A DNA stretch of 64,000 nt from Bacteroidales bacterium (GTDB lineage Bacteria > Bacteroidota > Bacteroidia > Bacteroidales > UBA932): positions 1 to 64,000 of the forward strand of contig JAFQAR010000002.1 of the NCBI GenBank assembly GCA_017399905.1, read 5' to 3'. The number at the start of each line of letters is the position of its first letter. Position 1 is the stretch's first letter. Both the position numbers and the translations under genes were made by a program. The notes below the pieces were generated by a model that saw only the letters and a list, made by a program, of their open reading frames with translations, ran no database searches and was not told the DNA's origin. This document shows, one piece after another, positions 1 through 8,589 of this stretch.

Positions 1-2758
1 CCTTGTACTCACGGATACGGTCGAAGATAACCACTGTATCGTTGATTGCGTAACCGATGATGGTAAGGATTGCAGCGATGAATGTCTGGTCGATATCAAG
101 GCTGAACGGAAGGATTCCTGAGAAGAGTGAGAAGAAGCCGATCACGATGAGGGCTGTGTGAGCAAGACCTGTCACACCGCCGAGACCCCATGTCCATCCC
201 TTGAATCGTACAGCGATGTAGGCGAAGATCACGAAGAGAGCGATCACAACTGCGATGATTGCGTTTCTTGTGATGTCGTTCGCGATAGTAGGACCTACCT
301 TGTCAGAGCTGATGATACCGTTAGGGTTGTCGAGAGTAGATGTGAATTCAGCGAAAGAGACCTCTGTTGTGAAGAATCCCTTGAGAGCGTTGTAGAGCTT
401 AGCCTCCACCTCTGCATCAGCCTCGGTAGACTCATTCTCTACAAGGTACTGTGTGGTGATCTTCATCTGGCTCTCACCACCGAACTGCTTCACCTCGACT
501 GCTCCGTCGAACTCAGCGATTGCTGCAGCACGTACATCTTCTGCAGTTACAGGCTGGTCGAATCTTACAACGTAAGTACGTCCACCGGTGAAGTCTACAC
601 CGTAAGTGAAGCCCTTTGTGAAGATAGATACAAGCGAGATGAGGATGAGTGTTCCTGATACGATGTAAGCGATCTTCTTCTTGCCGAGGAAGTCAACCTT
701 GGTGTTCTGGAGGAAGTTCCTGGTAAGCTTGTTGTCGAACGAGATGCTCTTGCCCTTCGATACCCTGTCATCAAAGATGATTCTTGTGATGAATACTGAT
801 GTGAGGACAGATGTGATGATACCGATGATCAGAGTAGTCGCGAATCCCTGTACAGGACCTGATCCGAACATGAAGAGAACCACACCTGTAAGGAATGTAG
901 TGAACTGACCGTCGATGATAGCCGAGTAAGCGTTCCTGTAACCGTCAGCGATAGCCTTGCTGAGTCCCTTGCCTGCACGGAGTTCTTCCTTCACACGCTC
1001 GTAGATGATAACGTTTGCGTCCACTGCCATACCGAGGGTCAGTACGAGACCGGCGATACCAGGGAGTGTGAGGACGGCACCGAATGAAACGAGTGTTCCG
1101 AAGAGAAGCACTACGTTGCAGAGGAGTGCGATGTCAGCAACGAGACCTGCGCCCTGGTAGAAGAATACCATGTAGAGGAGCACAAGCACGAATGCGATGA
1201 TGAACGAGATGAGACCTGCGTTGATTGACTCTGCACCGAGTGAAGGTCCGACAACCTGCTCCTGGATGATGGTTGCAGGTGCAGGGAGCTTACCTGACTT
1301 GAGGACGTTTGCAAGGTCCTCAGCCTCCTCAAGTGTGAAGTTACCTGAGATCTCTGAGCTTCCGCCTGTGATTTCTGTATTTACGGTAGGGTATGAGTAG
1401 ACCATGCCGTCGAGGACGATGGCGATCTGCTTGCCGATGTTGTCCTTGGTCATGCGTGCCCATACGTTTGCACCTTCAGCGTTCATTGACATTGATACGC
1501 TAGGGCTGCCGCCTGTGTTGCCGTATGAAACGCGGGCGTCGGTTACAACGCCTCCGTCGAGAGGTGCCTTGCCGTCACGTGAAGTGGCCTTGATTGCAAC
1601 GAGCTCGAAGATGTTTGCGTTAGGGTCCATTGCAGATGCCTTCACAGTCCACATAGGCCTGAATTCAGGCGGGAAGAGCTGCTTTACCTGAGGCATTGCG
1701 AAGTACTTGTTGATAGTCGCAGTATCTGCATAGTGTGCGTAACCGATGCATGCATGACCTCTTGCGCCTGAAGGCTGGAGTACTGAGAAGAGAGGGTTCA
1801 GCTTTCTCATTTCAGCGTCAGCTGCAGCCTCGTTCTCGGCCTGCTGGAGCTCCTGTGCGAGGATGTCGCCTGTCTCTTCAGCTGCCGCTTCCTCTACAAC
1901 TGCAGTTTCAGTGTCAGCGAGGAGGGTTGCAAGAGTGCTGTTTGCCTCTGCGAGATATCCTTCGATCTCTGCATTGTCGTATGTTGCCCAGAACTCGAGT
2001 GATGCTGTTCCCTGGAGGAGCTTTCTTACACGCTCAGGCTCCTTTACTCCTGGGAGCTCCACGAGGATACGTCCGCTGTTGCCGAGCTTCTGGATGTTAG
2101 GCTGGGTCACACCGAAACGGTCGATACGGTTTCTGAGGACATTGAATGAGTTTGAGATTGCGCTCTCTGCCTCACCTCTGATCACCTCGATCACTTCTTC
2201 ATTTGAAGTCTCAGGACCGATCTTGTCTCTCATCTCGTATGTTCCGAAAACCTGTGCGAGAGGCATTCCGTTCGAAGTCTCCTCCCAAGCCTCTGCGAAG
2301 AGGGTGATGAAGTCCTGGCGTGAGTTGACGCTGCGCTCCTCTGCGAGAGCAAGAGCCTGAGTGAACTCAGGAGCCTCGTTTCCGCCTGCAAGAGCCTTCA
2401 CAAGGTCCTTGAGCTGCACCTGCAGCATCACGTTCATACCACCCTTGAGGTCGAGACCGAGGTTGATTGCCTTAGACTTTACATCCTTGTAGGAATAACC
2501 GAAATAGATCTTCTCTGACGAGATGGAATCGATGTACCTTCTGTTCTCCACCTTTCTGATAGAGTCGAGGTAGAAGGCCTTGTCACCCTCGGCTACCTTG
2601 CCGAAGGCTGCTGTCTGCATTGCGGCTTCCGCCTTTGCCTCTGCATACTTGACAGCCTTCTTCTCCTGAACGTTTGTCACAAGAGTGAAGGAGAGCTGCC
2701 AGAGCGATGCGAGCAAAAGAAGTATCGCCACAAATCTGATTGCACCTTTACTTTGCAT
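1..2758 (-). CDS. secDF: SecDF fused protein-export membrane protein (3' end outside window)
   Basis: Accessory subunit of the Sec translocon that uses the proton gradient to pull exported proteins across the inner membrane. The reverse strand reads from ATG 2758 without a stop to the window edge (919 codons seen). An N-terminal membrane helix is followed by a periplasmic head with the SecD motif INLGLDLKGGM and the P1-like stretch FNVLRNRIDRFGVTQPNIQ, then the SecD membrane half (LTLGMAVDANVIIYERVKEELR) and the SecF half (FTKGFTYGVDFTGGR, ending in AINDTVVIFDRIREYK). SecD and SecF are one polypeptide, as is usual in Bacteroidetes. The head contains an alanine/glutamate-rich insert. Only the last SecF helices should be missing. 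A TAAATTTG promoter box lies 86 nt upstream. Confidence 0.97.
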   Translation of the reverse strand, partial: MQSKGAIRFVAILLLLASLWQLSFTLVTNVQEKKAVKYAEAKAEAAMQTAAFGKVAEGDKAFYLDSIRKVENRRYIDSISSEKIYFGYSYKDVKSKAINLGLDLKGGMNVMLQVQLKDLVKALAGGNEAPEFTQALALAEERSVNSRQDFITLFAEAWEETSNGMPLAQVFGTYEMRDKIGPETSNEEVIEVIRGEAESAISNSFNVLRNRIDRFGVTQPNIQKLGNSGRILVELPGVKEPERVRKLLQGTASLEFWATYDNAEIEGYLAEANSTLATLLADTETAVVEEAAAEETGDILAQELQQAENEAAADAEMRKLNPLFSVLQPSGARGHACIGYAHYADTATINKYFAMPQVKQLFPPEFRPMWTVKASAMDPNANIFELVAIKATSRDGKAPLDGGVVTDARVSYGNTGGSPSVSMSMNAEGANVWARMTKDNIGKQIAIVLDGMVYSYPTVNTEITGGSSEISGNFTLEEAEDLANVLKSGKLPAPATIIQEQVVGPSLGAESINAGLISFIIAFVLVLLYMVFFYQGAGLVADIALLCNVVLLFGTLVSFGAVLTLPGIAGLVLTLGMAVDANVIIYERVKEELRAGKGLSKAIADGYRNAYSAIIDGQFTTFLTGVVLFMFGSGPVQGFATTLIIGIITSVLTSVFITRIIFDDRVSKGKSISFDNKLTRNFLQNTKVDFLGKKKIAYIVSGTLILISLVSIFTKGFTYGVDFTGGRTYVVRFDQPVTAEDVRAAAIAEFDGAVEVKQFGGESQMKITTQYLVENESTEADAEVEAKLYNALKGFFTTEVSFAEFTSTLDNPNGIISSDKVGPTIANDITRNAIIAVVIALFVIFAYIAVRFKGWTWGLGGVTGLAHTALIVIGFFSLFSGILPFSLDIDQTFIAAILTIIGYAINDTVVIFDRIREYK

Positions 2759-2843
2759 AATTATTGTTAGTTTTAAAGATATTTGTTGTCCGGTCTGTAG
2801 GGCCTGCTTATGCGTCTTTGCATACCGACCGCAAAATAGGGCA

Positions 2844-2851
2844 CAAATTTA
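2844..2851 (-). promoter_or_regulatory. -7 box upstream of secDF
   Basis: TAAATTTG on the reverse strand matches the Bacteroidetes -7 consensus TAnnTTTG and would give a leader of roughly 80 nt for secDF. No clear -33 TTTG is seen. Confidence 0.55.
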
Positions 2852-2913
2852 CGATTTTTTTCTTATAAATGAAGAAACTATCACGTTTTCTGCCCTCTTT
2901 ATGTAAATTTTCG

Positions 2914-2921
2914 TATTTTTG
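2914..2921 (+). promoter_or_regulatory. -7 box for the PD40/SPOR-nfeD-floA operon
   Basis: TATTTTTG matches TAnnTTTG. Transcription would begin near 2926, which leaves about 23 nt before ATG 2949 but only about 8 nt before the in-frame GTG 2934. This supports ATG 2949 as the start. Confidence 0.55.
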
Positions 2922-2948
2922 TAGGCTGTAAGAGTGTGGACTAAGAGA

Positions 2949-4832
2949 ATGAAGAGTATAGGAACAATCATAGGATGCTTTATCGCTGCGGCCCTTTCGC
3001 TTGTGCCGTCGGCTGTTTCCGCCCAGACCGATTCGATCAGGAGGGTGGGTGCCTATGCCGATTCCCTTCACCGTGCATACCGCTTTCAGGAGGCTATGGA
3101 TGCATATGAGGATGCTCTGGACATGTTTGTCGATTCCCTCATGACTGTGGAAGACTCCCTTCTTGCCATAGACCTGAGCGACAGGCTTCTGATGGCAGAG
3201 AACGGAAGGAACATGAAGGATTTTGCCTATGTTCCGACAGTGGTGGCCCGCCACAGGTTCTCTCTTGACGATTTCTTCCTCTATTATCCTCTTCAGGACA
3301 GTTCGTGGAGGTCTGTTCCGTGTCAGCTTGACACTACGTCCCATCCTTTCTCAAAGGCTGTGTATCTGCCTGCCGGAGCCGACAGGATATATTGGTCGGC
3401 GGAAGATCAGGAAGGCATCAGGAACATCTACAGGTCTGAGCTTCAGGATACCGTATGGACTGCTCCGTCCCTCCTGAACGAACATATGACTTCGGCCGGA
3501 GACGAGATATATCCGATGGTTTCCCCGGACGGCAGGATGATGTATTTTGCTTCGGAAGGCCTTTATGGAGTGGGCGGATACGACATCTATGTGTCCGAGT
3601 GGGACGAAGAGGCCGGTGACTGGTCGATTCCTGTCAATATGGGCTTCCCTTATTCTTCTCCTGCCGACGATTTCCTTCTTGTCAATACGGATGACGGCAG
3701 ATATACGGTGTTCGCTTCCAACAGGGACTGCCCTAAGGACAGCGTGTGGGTGTATGTGCTTGAATATGATACGATGCCGGTGAGGCATGCTGTTTCGGAC
3801 CCTGATGAACTCATGGCTGTCTCAAGGCTTGAACCCGTGGAGAAGACCGTGGAGGAGTCTTCCGTGGAGACTGACGTTCCGGAGAATGTGGATACGAGAA
3901 GATACATGGAGAAGATGTTCCAGGTGAGGGATCTGAGGGATTCGATCTCATATTACGGAACGAGCATAGAAGAGGCCAGGATCCGTTATTCGCAGGCTTC
4001 TTCCGAAGATGTGAGGGTCCAGCTGAACGGAGAGATAACAGCCCGTGAGATAATACTTTCCATCCTTCAGGATTCCCTGGCGGTAGCGGCCGCACAGCTT
4101 CAGGACATCGAGATGGAGTTCCTTTTCAGCGGAGTGATGATAGACCCGGACAAGCTGCTGGCCGAGGCCGATCGTGAGATCGTCGGACAGACGGCGGACT
4201 ATGTGTTCTCGAAGCGCAGCTTCGGTCCTGCTCCGGATCTGGATATGCTCAAGCCTGAAGTCAAGTTCGACTATTCGTTCAAGATCCTGCCTGTCGGACA
4301 GTTCGCGGAAGACAATACCCTTCCTGACGGTCTTGTCTATCAGATACAGATCTTCTCGGCATACAACCGTGCAGACGTCAGCCAGCTCAAGGGCCTGAGC
4401 CCTGTGTTCGAGAGTGTTGCGGCGAAGGGCAGGTACACATACAGGGTGGGTCTTTTCAGAACCTACAATGACGTACTGGCCAATCTGAACGCAGTGAAGA
4501 GGGCCGGTTTCAGGACGGCCTTCATAGTCGCTTTCAATGACGGCAAGGAAATGAATGTGGCCAAGGCCCGTGCCATGGAGAACGACGAGTCCTCTACTGA
4601 ATACTATGAGGTCAGGATCGTTCCTGAGGACGGTGAACTTGACACCGTGGTGGCCGAAGGCATCAGGCAGAGGTCTGAAGGCAAGGACATAGCTCGCGTG
4701 GAGCTTGAGGACGGAACCCTCGTATACGTGGTCGGACCGTTCCTCGAGAAGGCAAAGGCTGATGCCGTGACTGATTTTGTGTCCGCCATGGCAATAGGTG
4801 ACGCCAGGACATTGATCATCCCCCAACAGTAA
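2949..4832 (+). CDS. Secreted PD40 beta-propeller / SPOR-domain protein
   Basis: A 627-residue exported protein of unknown exact function. A signal peptide (MKSIGTIIGCF to SAVSAQ) is followed by a helical TPR-like stretch and then WD40-like PD40 blades near residues 140-280 (EIYPMVSPDGRMMYFASEGL, GGYDIYVSEW). A coiled-coil segment follows (about 310-400), and a SPOR-like domain near 490-565 (LVYQIQIFSAYNRADVSQLK, YRVGLFRTYNDVLANL). SPOR domains bind peptidoglycan stripped of stem peptides, so a periplasmic cell-wall role is inferred. GTG 2934 is in frame, but the promoter box and the quality of the signal peptide favour ATG 2949. NfeD follows after 12 nt, so the two are probably co-transcribed. 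Confidence 0.8.
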   Translation: MKSIGTIIGCFIAAALSLVPSAVSAQTDSIRRVGAYADSLHRAYRFQEAMDAYEDALDMFVDSLMTVEDSLLAIDLSDRLLMAENGRNMKDFAYVPTVVARHRFSLDDFFLYYPLQDSSWRSVPCQLDTTSHPFSKAVYLPAGADRIYWSAEDQEGIRNIYRSELQDTVWTAPSLLNEHMTSAGDEIYPMVSPDGRMMYFASEGLYGVGGYDIYVSEWDEEAGDWSIPVNMGFPYSSPADDFLLVNTDDGRYTVFASNRDCPKDSVWVYVLEYDTMPVRHAVSDPDELMAVSRLEPVEKTVEESSVETDVPENVDTRRYMEKMFQVRDLRDSISYYGTSIEEARIRYSQASSEDVRVQLNGEITAREIILSILQDSLAVAAAQLQDIEMEFLFSGVMIDPDKLLAEADREIVGQTADYVFSKRSFGPAPDLDMLKPEVKFDYSFKILPVGQFAEDNTLPDGLVYQIQIFSAYNRADVSQLKGLSPVFESVAAKGRYTYRVGLFRTYNDVLANLNAVKRAGFRTAFIVAFNDGKEMNVAKARAMENDESSTEYYEVRIVPEDGELDTVVAEGIRQRSEGKDIARVELEDGTLVYVVGPFLEKAKADAVTDFVSAMAIGDARTLIIPQQ

Positions 4833-4844
4833 ACAACAACCGAT

Positions 4845-5309
4845 ATGGGATTCATAATAACTCTTATTCTGGTCGGCCTGGTGCTGATCTTCGCTGAGAT
4901 TCTTCTTATTCCCGGTGTGGGTGTCGCAGGCATACTCGGCCTTCTTTCCATGGCCGGTTCATGCTTCTATGCCTTCACTCAGATGAGTTCTGCGGCCGGA
5001 ATCGCTGTCACTGCCGTCAATGCCGTCCTTATCGTTGCTCTGACCATATGGGTCCTCAGGGCAAAGACCTGGAAGAGGCTCTCTCTGGAGACCAACATAG
5101 ATTCCAAGGCTGTGGGCCTTGAGGTCAAGGTATCCCTCAGGGACAGGGGCAGGACGCAGACAAGGCTTGCTCCGATGGGAACCGTCAGGTTCGGGGAGCA
5201 TGCCGTCGAGGCGAAAGCCCTGGAGGGCATGATCGGTCCGGATGTAGACGTTGAGGTCGTGATGATTGATGACGGACGCATATATGTGAGTCCTATTTCC
5301 GAAGACTAA
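4845..5309 (+). CDS. NfeD family membrane protein
   Basis: A 154-residue NfeD protein. Membrane helices occupy about residues 3-22, 27-46 and 50-70, followed by a soluble C-terminal OB-fold ([20 protein letters not shown] to [15 protein letters not shown]). NfeD proteins typically pair with flotillin/SPFH proteins and are thought to help organise membrane microdomains. That pairing is present here, as floA starts 26 nt downstream. This is the short form without the ClpP-like serine protease domain. The start ATG directly precedes the first helix. Confidence 0.9.
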   Translation: MGFIITLILVGLVLIFAEILLIPGVGVAGILGLLSMAGSCFYAFTQMSSAAGIAVTAVNAVLIVALTIWVLRAKTWKRLSLETNIDSKAVGLEVKVSLRDRGRTQTRLAPMGTVRFGEHAVEAKALEGMIGPDVDVEVVMIDDGRIYVSPISED

Positions 5310-5335
5310 GAAACAATAATAACTATTATAGCAAT

Positions 5336-6289
5336 ATGGATGCAATGATTATCGTATGGATTGCGGTCGCTATCGTCGGTCTCGTGATCTTCCTCTGGTT
5401 CTTCCCTGTGACCCTCTGGTTCCAGGCTCTGATTTCCGGAGTCCGCATTTCCCTCATCCAGCTCGTGCTGATGCGCTGGAGGGGAGTGTCCCCCAACACT
5501 ATCGTCATGGCTATGGTCACCGGCACCAAGGCCGGCCTTACCCTTTATGCAAATGAGCTCGAGGCTCACTATCTTGCAAAGGGTAATGTCCCTAAGGTGG
5601 TGAATGCCCTGATCTCGGCAGACAAGGCCAACATCTCCCTTGACTTCAAGATGGCGGCTGCCATCGACCTCGCAGGACGTGATGTGTTCGAGGCCGTCCA
5701 GATGTCGGTAAACCCTAAGGTCATCAATACACCTCCTGTGACAGCTGTGGCCAAAGACGGTATCCAGCTCATCGCGAAGGCCCGTGTGACAGTTCGTGCC
5801 AACATCAAGCAGCTTGTCGGAGGAGCAGGTGAGGAGACGGTACTTGCACGAGTAGGTGAGGGTATCGTGTCGTCGATCGGTTCGGCGGAAAGCCACAAGC
5901 TCGTTCTCGAGAATCCTGACAGCATATCGAAGGTGGTTCTCAACAAGGGACTTGATGCAGGAACCGCTTTCGAGATCCTTTCCATCGACATCGCTGACAT
6001 CGACATAGGAAAGAACATCGGTGCAGTTCTCCAGATGGACCAGGCTGAGGCGGACAAGAACATCGCTCAGGCTCGCGCAGAGGAACGCCGCGCGATGGCT
6101 GTGGCTCTGGAGCAGGAGATGAAGGCGAAGGCGCAGGAAGCACGCGCACGCGTGATCGAAGCCGAAGCCGAAGTGCCTCTCGCCATGGCCGAAGCTTTCC
6201 GCAACGGCAACCTCGGCATCATGGACTACTACAAGATGAAGAACATCCAGGCCGATACCGAAATGCGTGAAAACATCGCCAAGCAGTAA
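5336..6289 (+). CDS. floA: Flotillin-like protein FloA
   Basis: A 317-residue FloA-type flotillin, a scaffold of bacterial functional membrane microdomains. A hydrophobic N-terminal hairpin (about residues 3-40) anchors it in the inner membrane. An SPFH domain follows ([40 protein letters not shown]), then an alanine/glutamate-rich coiled-coil ([20 protein letters not shown]) ending near [20 protein letters not shown]. Length and order match the family closely. It is the last gene of the operon. The REP-like palindrome just downstream could end or protect the transcript. Confidence 0.95.
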   Translation: MDAMIIVWIAVAIVGLVIFLWFFPVTLWFQALISGVRISLIQLVLMRWRGVSPNTIVMAMVTGTKAGLTLYANELEAHYLAKGNVPKVVNALISADKANISLDFKMAAAIDLAGRDVFEAVQMSVNPKVINTPPVTAVAKDGIQLIAKARVTVRANIKQLVGGAGEETVLARVGEGIVSSIGSAESHKLVLENPDSISKVVLNKGLDAGTAFEILSIDIADIDIGKNIGAVLQMDQAEADKNIAQARAEERRAMAVALEQEMKAKAQEARARVIEAEAEVPLAMAEAFRNGNLGIMDYYKMKNIQADTEMRENIAKQ

Positions 6290-6327
6290 TCTGTCATCGG
6301 ACAATAAGGGGGTATCCGAATATGCGG

Positions 6328-6427
6328 TCGCCTAACTTATTGAGTGATAAATATTTATCAATATATGGGTCGGTAATTTTGCCGACCCATTGTTATGTAA
6401 CTCGCTGTCTTATAATTATTTAGGTGC
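6328..6427. repeat. REP-like element, copy 1 (flanks RAYT 3' end)
   Basis: A 100-nt element with imperfect inverted ends (TCGCCTAA / TTAGGTGC). It has a central 26-nt hairpin at 6365-6390 (ATGGGTCGG, 8-nt loop containing ATTTT, CCGACCCAT). Left of the hairpin is a perfect 16-bp palindrome TGATAAATATTTATCA at 6345-6360. The right end overlaps the last codons of the transposase gene (Ala-Pro-Lys-stop). Copies 2 (7489-7588) and 3 (50022-50121) share the design, orientation and length. Confidence 0.85.
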
Positions 6428-7333
6428 TTTTAGCTTTTCCGGTCTTATATGCAGGAATTTCCGGATCTGTGTATATGAAGCTGATGTATTCTCTTTCAAT
6501 GATTTCATATATTGCAGCTTTTCTTCATCAGGCAGGCTTATCATCGCTCCGGCATCATGGATTCCGTTCATCTTCAGGTACCGGAGAATTTCCCTGTATG
6601 GTACATCGCTTCTGCAATAGTGCCTTTCCGAAATTTCATATTCGCTTCCCGTGTTTGAATTGACAGCTTTGATCATGTCCTCATATGACCTGTAATGTCC
6701 GACAGTCCTTTTACAGTCAAAGGGCAGATAAAGTCTTATGATGTAATCAGTAAACATTTCCCTTTCGGCCTCATCCAGACTTCTCAGGATATTCTCCAGC
6801 ATCTGAAATTTCATATGCTTTCCGCTTCTGAACGAAAATTCCGCCGCCTTCATGGCGCGCTTCAGCTTTCTGCTGCACTTTTCTGTTTTAATCGAGACCC
6901 CGTACCGGTAATATTTCAGGAAATTCCATCTGTATTCCTCCGCCCGGCTGCACAACATCTTCTCTACAGGGTTGTTGAAAAGATATGCTATTGCAGAACG
7001 TATTTTCTTCATTTCGGATTTACCTGCGTTTCCATATGCAGATTTGAAAAGTTCCCCTTTTCTGCCGGTACGGGCATTGAATTCTTTTGCATATATGGAG
7101 GTGTATGCCGATATGAATCCGCTCATCTGGCATAGACTGTCCGCAGAGAGCAGAAGGTGGATATGCTCTATCATCAGGCACATTCCCAGAAGTGTTATTC
7201 CGTAGCGCCTGGCCTGAATGGAGACAATCGTATAGAAGACCAGGAAATCTTCAGTTGAATAGAAAAGATTGAAGCCGTGCATGCTTCTCTGATATATATG
7301 CTGTACGGCATCCTTGCTGAATTTTCTTCTCAT
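6416..7333 (-). CDS. REP-associated tyrosine transposase (RAYT, Y1 HUH family)
   Basis: A 305-residue single-strand transposase of the IS200/RAYT type. The HUH metal site is visible at H57-I-H59 (LMIEHIHLLLSAD). The candidate catalytic tyrosine lies in the next helix (SAYTSIYAKEFNARTGRKGE, Y77 or Y81). It is followed by the family signature GELFKSAYG and AIAYLFNNPVEKMLCSRAEEYRW. The C-terminal half (about 170-305) is an extra basic helical region, as in many Bacteroidetes members. RAYTs recognise REP hairpins, and this gene is bracketed by two such hairpins. It is the reverse complement of its surroundings and has lower G+C than floA. Catalytic residues look intact. Confidence 0.85.
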   Translation of the reverse strand: MRRKFSKDAVQHIYQRSMHGFNLFYSTEDFLVFYTIVSIQARRYGITLLGMCLMIEHIHLLLSADSLCQMSGFISAYTSIYAKEFNARTGRKGELFKSAYGNAGKSEMKKIRSAIAYLFNNPVEKMLCSRAEEYRWNFLKYYRYGVSIKTEKCSRKLKRAMKAAEFSFRSGKHMKFQMLENILRSLDEAEREMFTDYIIRLYLPFDCKRTVGHYRSYEDMIKAVNSNTGSEYEISERHYCRSDVPYREILRYLKMNGIHDAGAMISLPDEEKLQYMKSLKENTSASYTQIRKFLHIRPEKLKAPK

Positions 7334-7488
7334 CTTTTTTCCGCAATATCAGAATACCTTGCCGGACATTGGATAAAAAAAAGAAAAATGTGACGAATTG
7401 ATTCCATATAGGGACGAATCAACGAACATAAAATAAATCTTATTGTCATTTTTCTTAGCCATCCCTGTCATGCAGTCCGGAGCCGTGA
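7334..7488. other. RAYT upstream region
   Basis: 155 nt between the transposase start and REP copy 2. It is AT-rich with an A-run at about 7376-7387. I see no consensus promoter and no coding sequence. Confidence 0.4.
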
Positions 7489-7588
7489 GCACCTAATACG
7501 CTGTATGATAAATATTTACGAATATATGGGTCGGTGATTTTACCGACCCATCTTAGCGGAATAGATTGAAAATCAAGAGGATAGGTGA
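7489..7588. repeat. REP-like element, copy 2 (flanks RAYT 5' side)
   Basis: A 100-nt element, GCACCTAA to ATAGGTGA. The central hairpin lies at 7526-7551 (ATGGGTCGG / CCGACCCAT, loop TGATTTTA), and TGATAAATATTT sits to the left as in copy 1. It has the same orientation as copy 1. Confidence 0.85.
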
Positions 7589-7639
7589 TCGGGTCTTATA
7601 AGCCTGCTCCTGCCGGGAAAAGCAGGATTTTGATTTTTA

Positions 7640-7671
7640 TTTGGTGAATCATTAAAAATGTCATATATTTG
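7640..7671 (+). promoter_or_regulatory. Promoter of tRNA-Ser
   Basis: A perfect Bacteroidetes promoter: TTTG at 7640-7643, 20 nt, then TATATTTG at 7664-7671. Predicted start is near 7676, about 25 nt before the mature tRNA. Confidence 0.8.
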
Positions 7672-7700
7672 CAGTCCTGTCATGTGAGGCAGGCAGTTTT

Positions 7701-7787
7701 GGTGAGATGGGTGAGTGGCTGAAACCACCAGTTTGCTAAACTGACGTACGGGTAACTGTACCGGGGGTTCGAATCCCCCTCTCACCG
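7701..7787 (+). tRNA. tRNA-Ser(GCU)
   Basis: An 87-nt class II tRNA. The acceptor stem GGTGAGA/TCTCACC encloses a D arm, an anticodon loop TTGCTAA (anticodon GCT at 7735-7737), a long serine-type variable arm (GTACGGGTAACTGTAC) and a T arm GGGGG-TTCGAAT-CCCCC. The discriminator is G and CCA is not encoded. Its 3' end is repeated downstream, marking it as an integration target. Confidence 0.97.
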
Positions 7788-7792
7788 CAGAA

Positions 7793-7818
7793 AAGGAAGT
7801 CGCAAGGCTTCCTTTTTT
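7793..7818 (+). terminator. Rho-independent terminator of tRNA-Ser
   Basis: Hairpin AAGGAAG / CTTCCTT with an 8-nt loop, running into six Ts, directly after the tRNA. Confidence 0.8.
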
Positions 7819-7825
7819 GTGTTAT

Positions 7826-7892
7826 AGGGGGATGAGGACCCCCAGGGTTCGTAATCGACGAAGTCGCTTGAGCGCAGCGAAAGAATCCCCCT
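7826..7892. repeat. Short palindrome-ended intergenic repeat
   Basis: A 67-nt unit with inverted ends AGGGGGAT / ATCCCCCT and inner GACGAAGTCGC and GAGCGCAGCGAAAGA. A shorter relative occurs at 12600-12631. Together the two bracket the island. Confidence 0.5.
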
Positions 7893-7905
7893 CTCACCGC
7901 AGAAA
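7883..7905 (+). repeat. Second copy of tRNA-Ser 3' end (att-like)
   Basis: A 23-nt exact repeat of 7771-7793 (T-arm end, acceptor stem and GCAGAAA), 112 nt downstream of the tRNA. Such duplications are left by elements that integrate into tRNA 3' ends. A 14-nt partial copy CCCCTCTCACCGCA is at 9592-9605. Confidence 0.75.
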
Positions 7906-7908
7906 GAA

Positions 7909-7949
7909 AGCCGCAAGTCGTTGAAAAACAAACACTTGCGGCTCTTTTT
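7909..7949 (+). terminator. Rho-independent terminator
   Basis: Stem AGCCGCAAGT / ACTTGCGGCT with a 15-nt loop and a T-run. It sits just after the second tRNA-end copy, mirroring the tRNA-plus-terminator layout and suggesting that the downstream flank was duplicated or replaced along with the att site. Confidence 0.75.
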
Positions 7950-8338
7950 GTGTCCTGAAAATTGCACGGAAATTGCACCGAGTTTTTTACCGACCTCCAA
8001 AAAATCCCCATTTTAGGGGGTTCCAATGGGTTTTTACCCCATTTTTACAGGTGCTGAATGAGTGGATTTTCACCGATTTTCACCGCTTTTCACCGCAGTT
8101 CTCACCGCAGTTTATTCGGGCTGTCGCATCCCATTTTTCAGGCTCCGTGCATTCCGCCAGATGGAAATTGCACGGAACGGCATTCGTGGAATAATAATTA
8201 TTATTTCCTCGTAAGAAGGGCTGCCACCATTTAGGCGGTTGCAATATGAAGATAGTTATCTTGTTTTTTTTAGTTGGTTTGCATAACTTTATGCCTATGA
8301 ATTAGGAGGAATGACATAGGTCACATATTCAACTAAAT
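7950..8338. other. Non-coding island segment
   Basis: Nearly 390 nt without a credible gene. It holds TTGCACGGAAATTGCACCG at about 7961-7980 with a partial echo near 8162-8178, three spaced TTTTCACCG units (about 8068-8095) followed by TTCTCACCGCAG, and a promoter at 8261-8291. Reverse-strand reading frames here are artefacts of the tRNA end. Confidence 0.5.
8261..8291 (+). promoter_or_regulatory. Promoter for the 68-aa / TPR gene pair
   Basis: TTG at 8261, 20 nt, then TAACTTTA at 8284-8291 (one mismatch to TAnnTTTG). Confidence 0.45.
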
Positions 8339-8545
8339 ATGGCTATGATTATCAGTAAAAAAGTACTCATCGTTGTGAACGTTTGTGGAGTTATTTCAGT
8401 AATAGGACAAGTAGAGCAGATGATATCGGACTTTCAACGCGGAAAAACATTTGAAGGTTGGGGGGATGTGTTGTCTTTACTTTTAGTAGTAGGACTTGCG
8501 ATATATCTCAATGTCAAATACTTTAAGCAAAAGAATAAGGAATAG
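8339..8545 (+). CDS. Small membrane protein, unknown
   Basis: A 68-residue protein with two hydrophobic stretches (about residues 7-24, VLIVVNVCGVISVIG, and 45-60, VLSLLLVVGLAIYLNV) and a basic C-terminus (KYFKQKNKE). No family recognised. It is AT-rich like the rest of the island. A promoter-like sequence lies 48 nt upstream. AGGAGGA near 8306 precedes a three-codon reading frame rather than this ATG, so the start is not certain. The TPR gene follows after 44 nt and may be co-transcribed. Confidence 0.5.
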   Translation: MAMIISKKVLIVVNVCGVISVIGQVEQMISDFQRGKTFEGWGDVLSLLLVVGLAIYLNVKYFKQKNKE

Positions 8546-8589
8546 TATAACGGGTATTTTATACGATTATCTTCTAAAATTGAATACAT

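Noticed and set aside
3948-4826. 292-codon frame opposite the PD40/SPOR gene
   Set aside because: Composition is that of a codon shadow and it lacks a promoter or a family.
5306-6304. 332-codon frame opposite floA
   Set aside because: Fully antisense to a well-conserved gene, with His/Asp-rich sequence typical of mirrored codon bias.
7573-8026. Reverse-strand frames containing GERGIRTPGT
   Set aside because: They are the antisense of the tRNA-Ser 3' end and its repeat, a well-known source of false gene calls.
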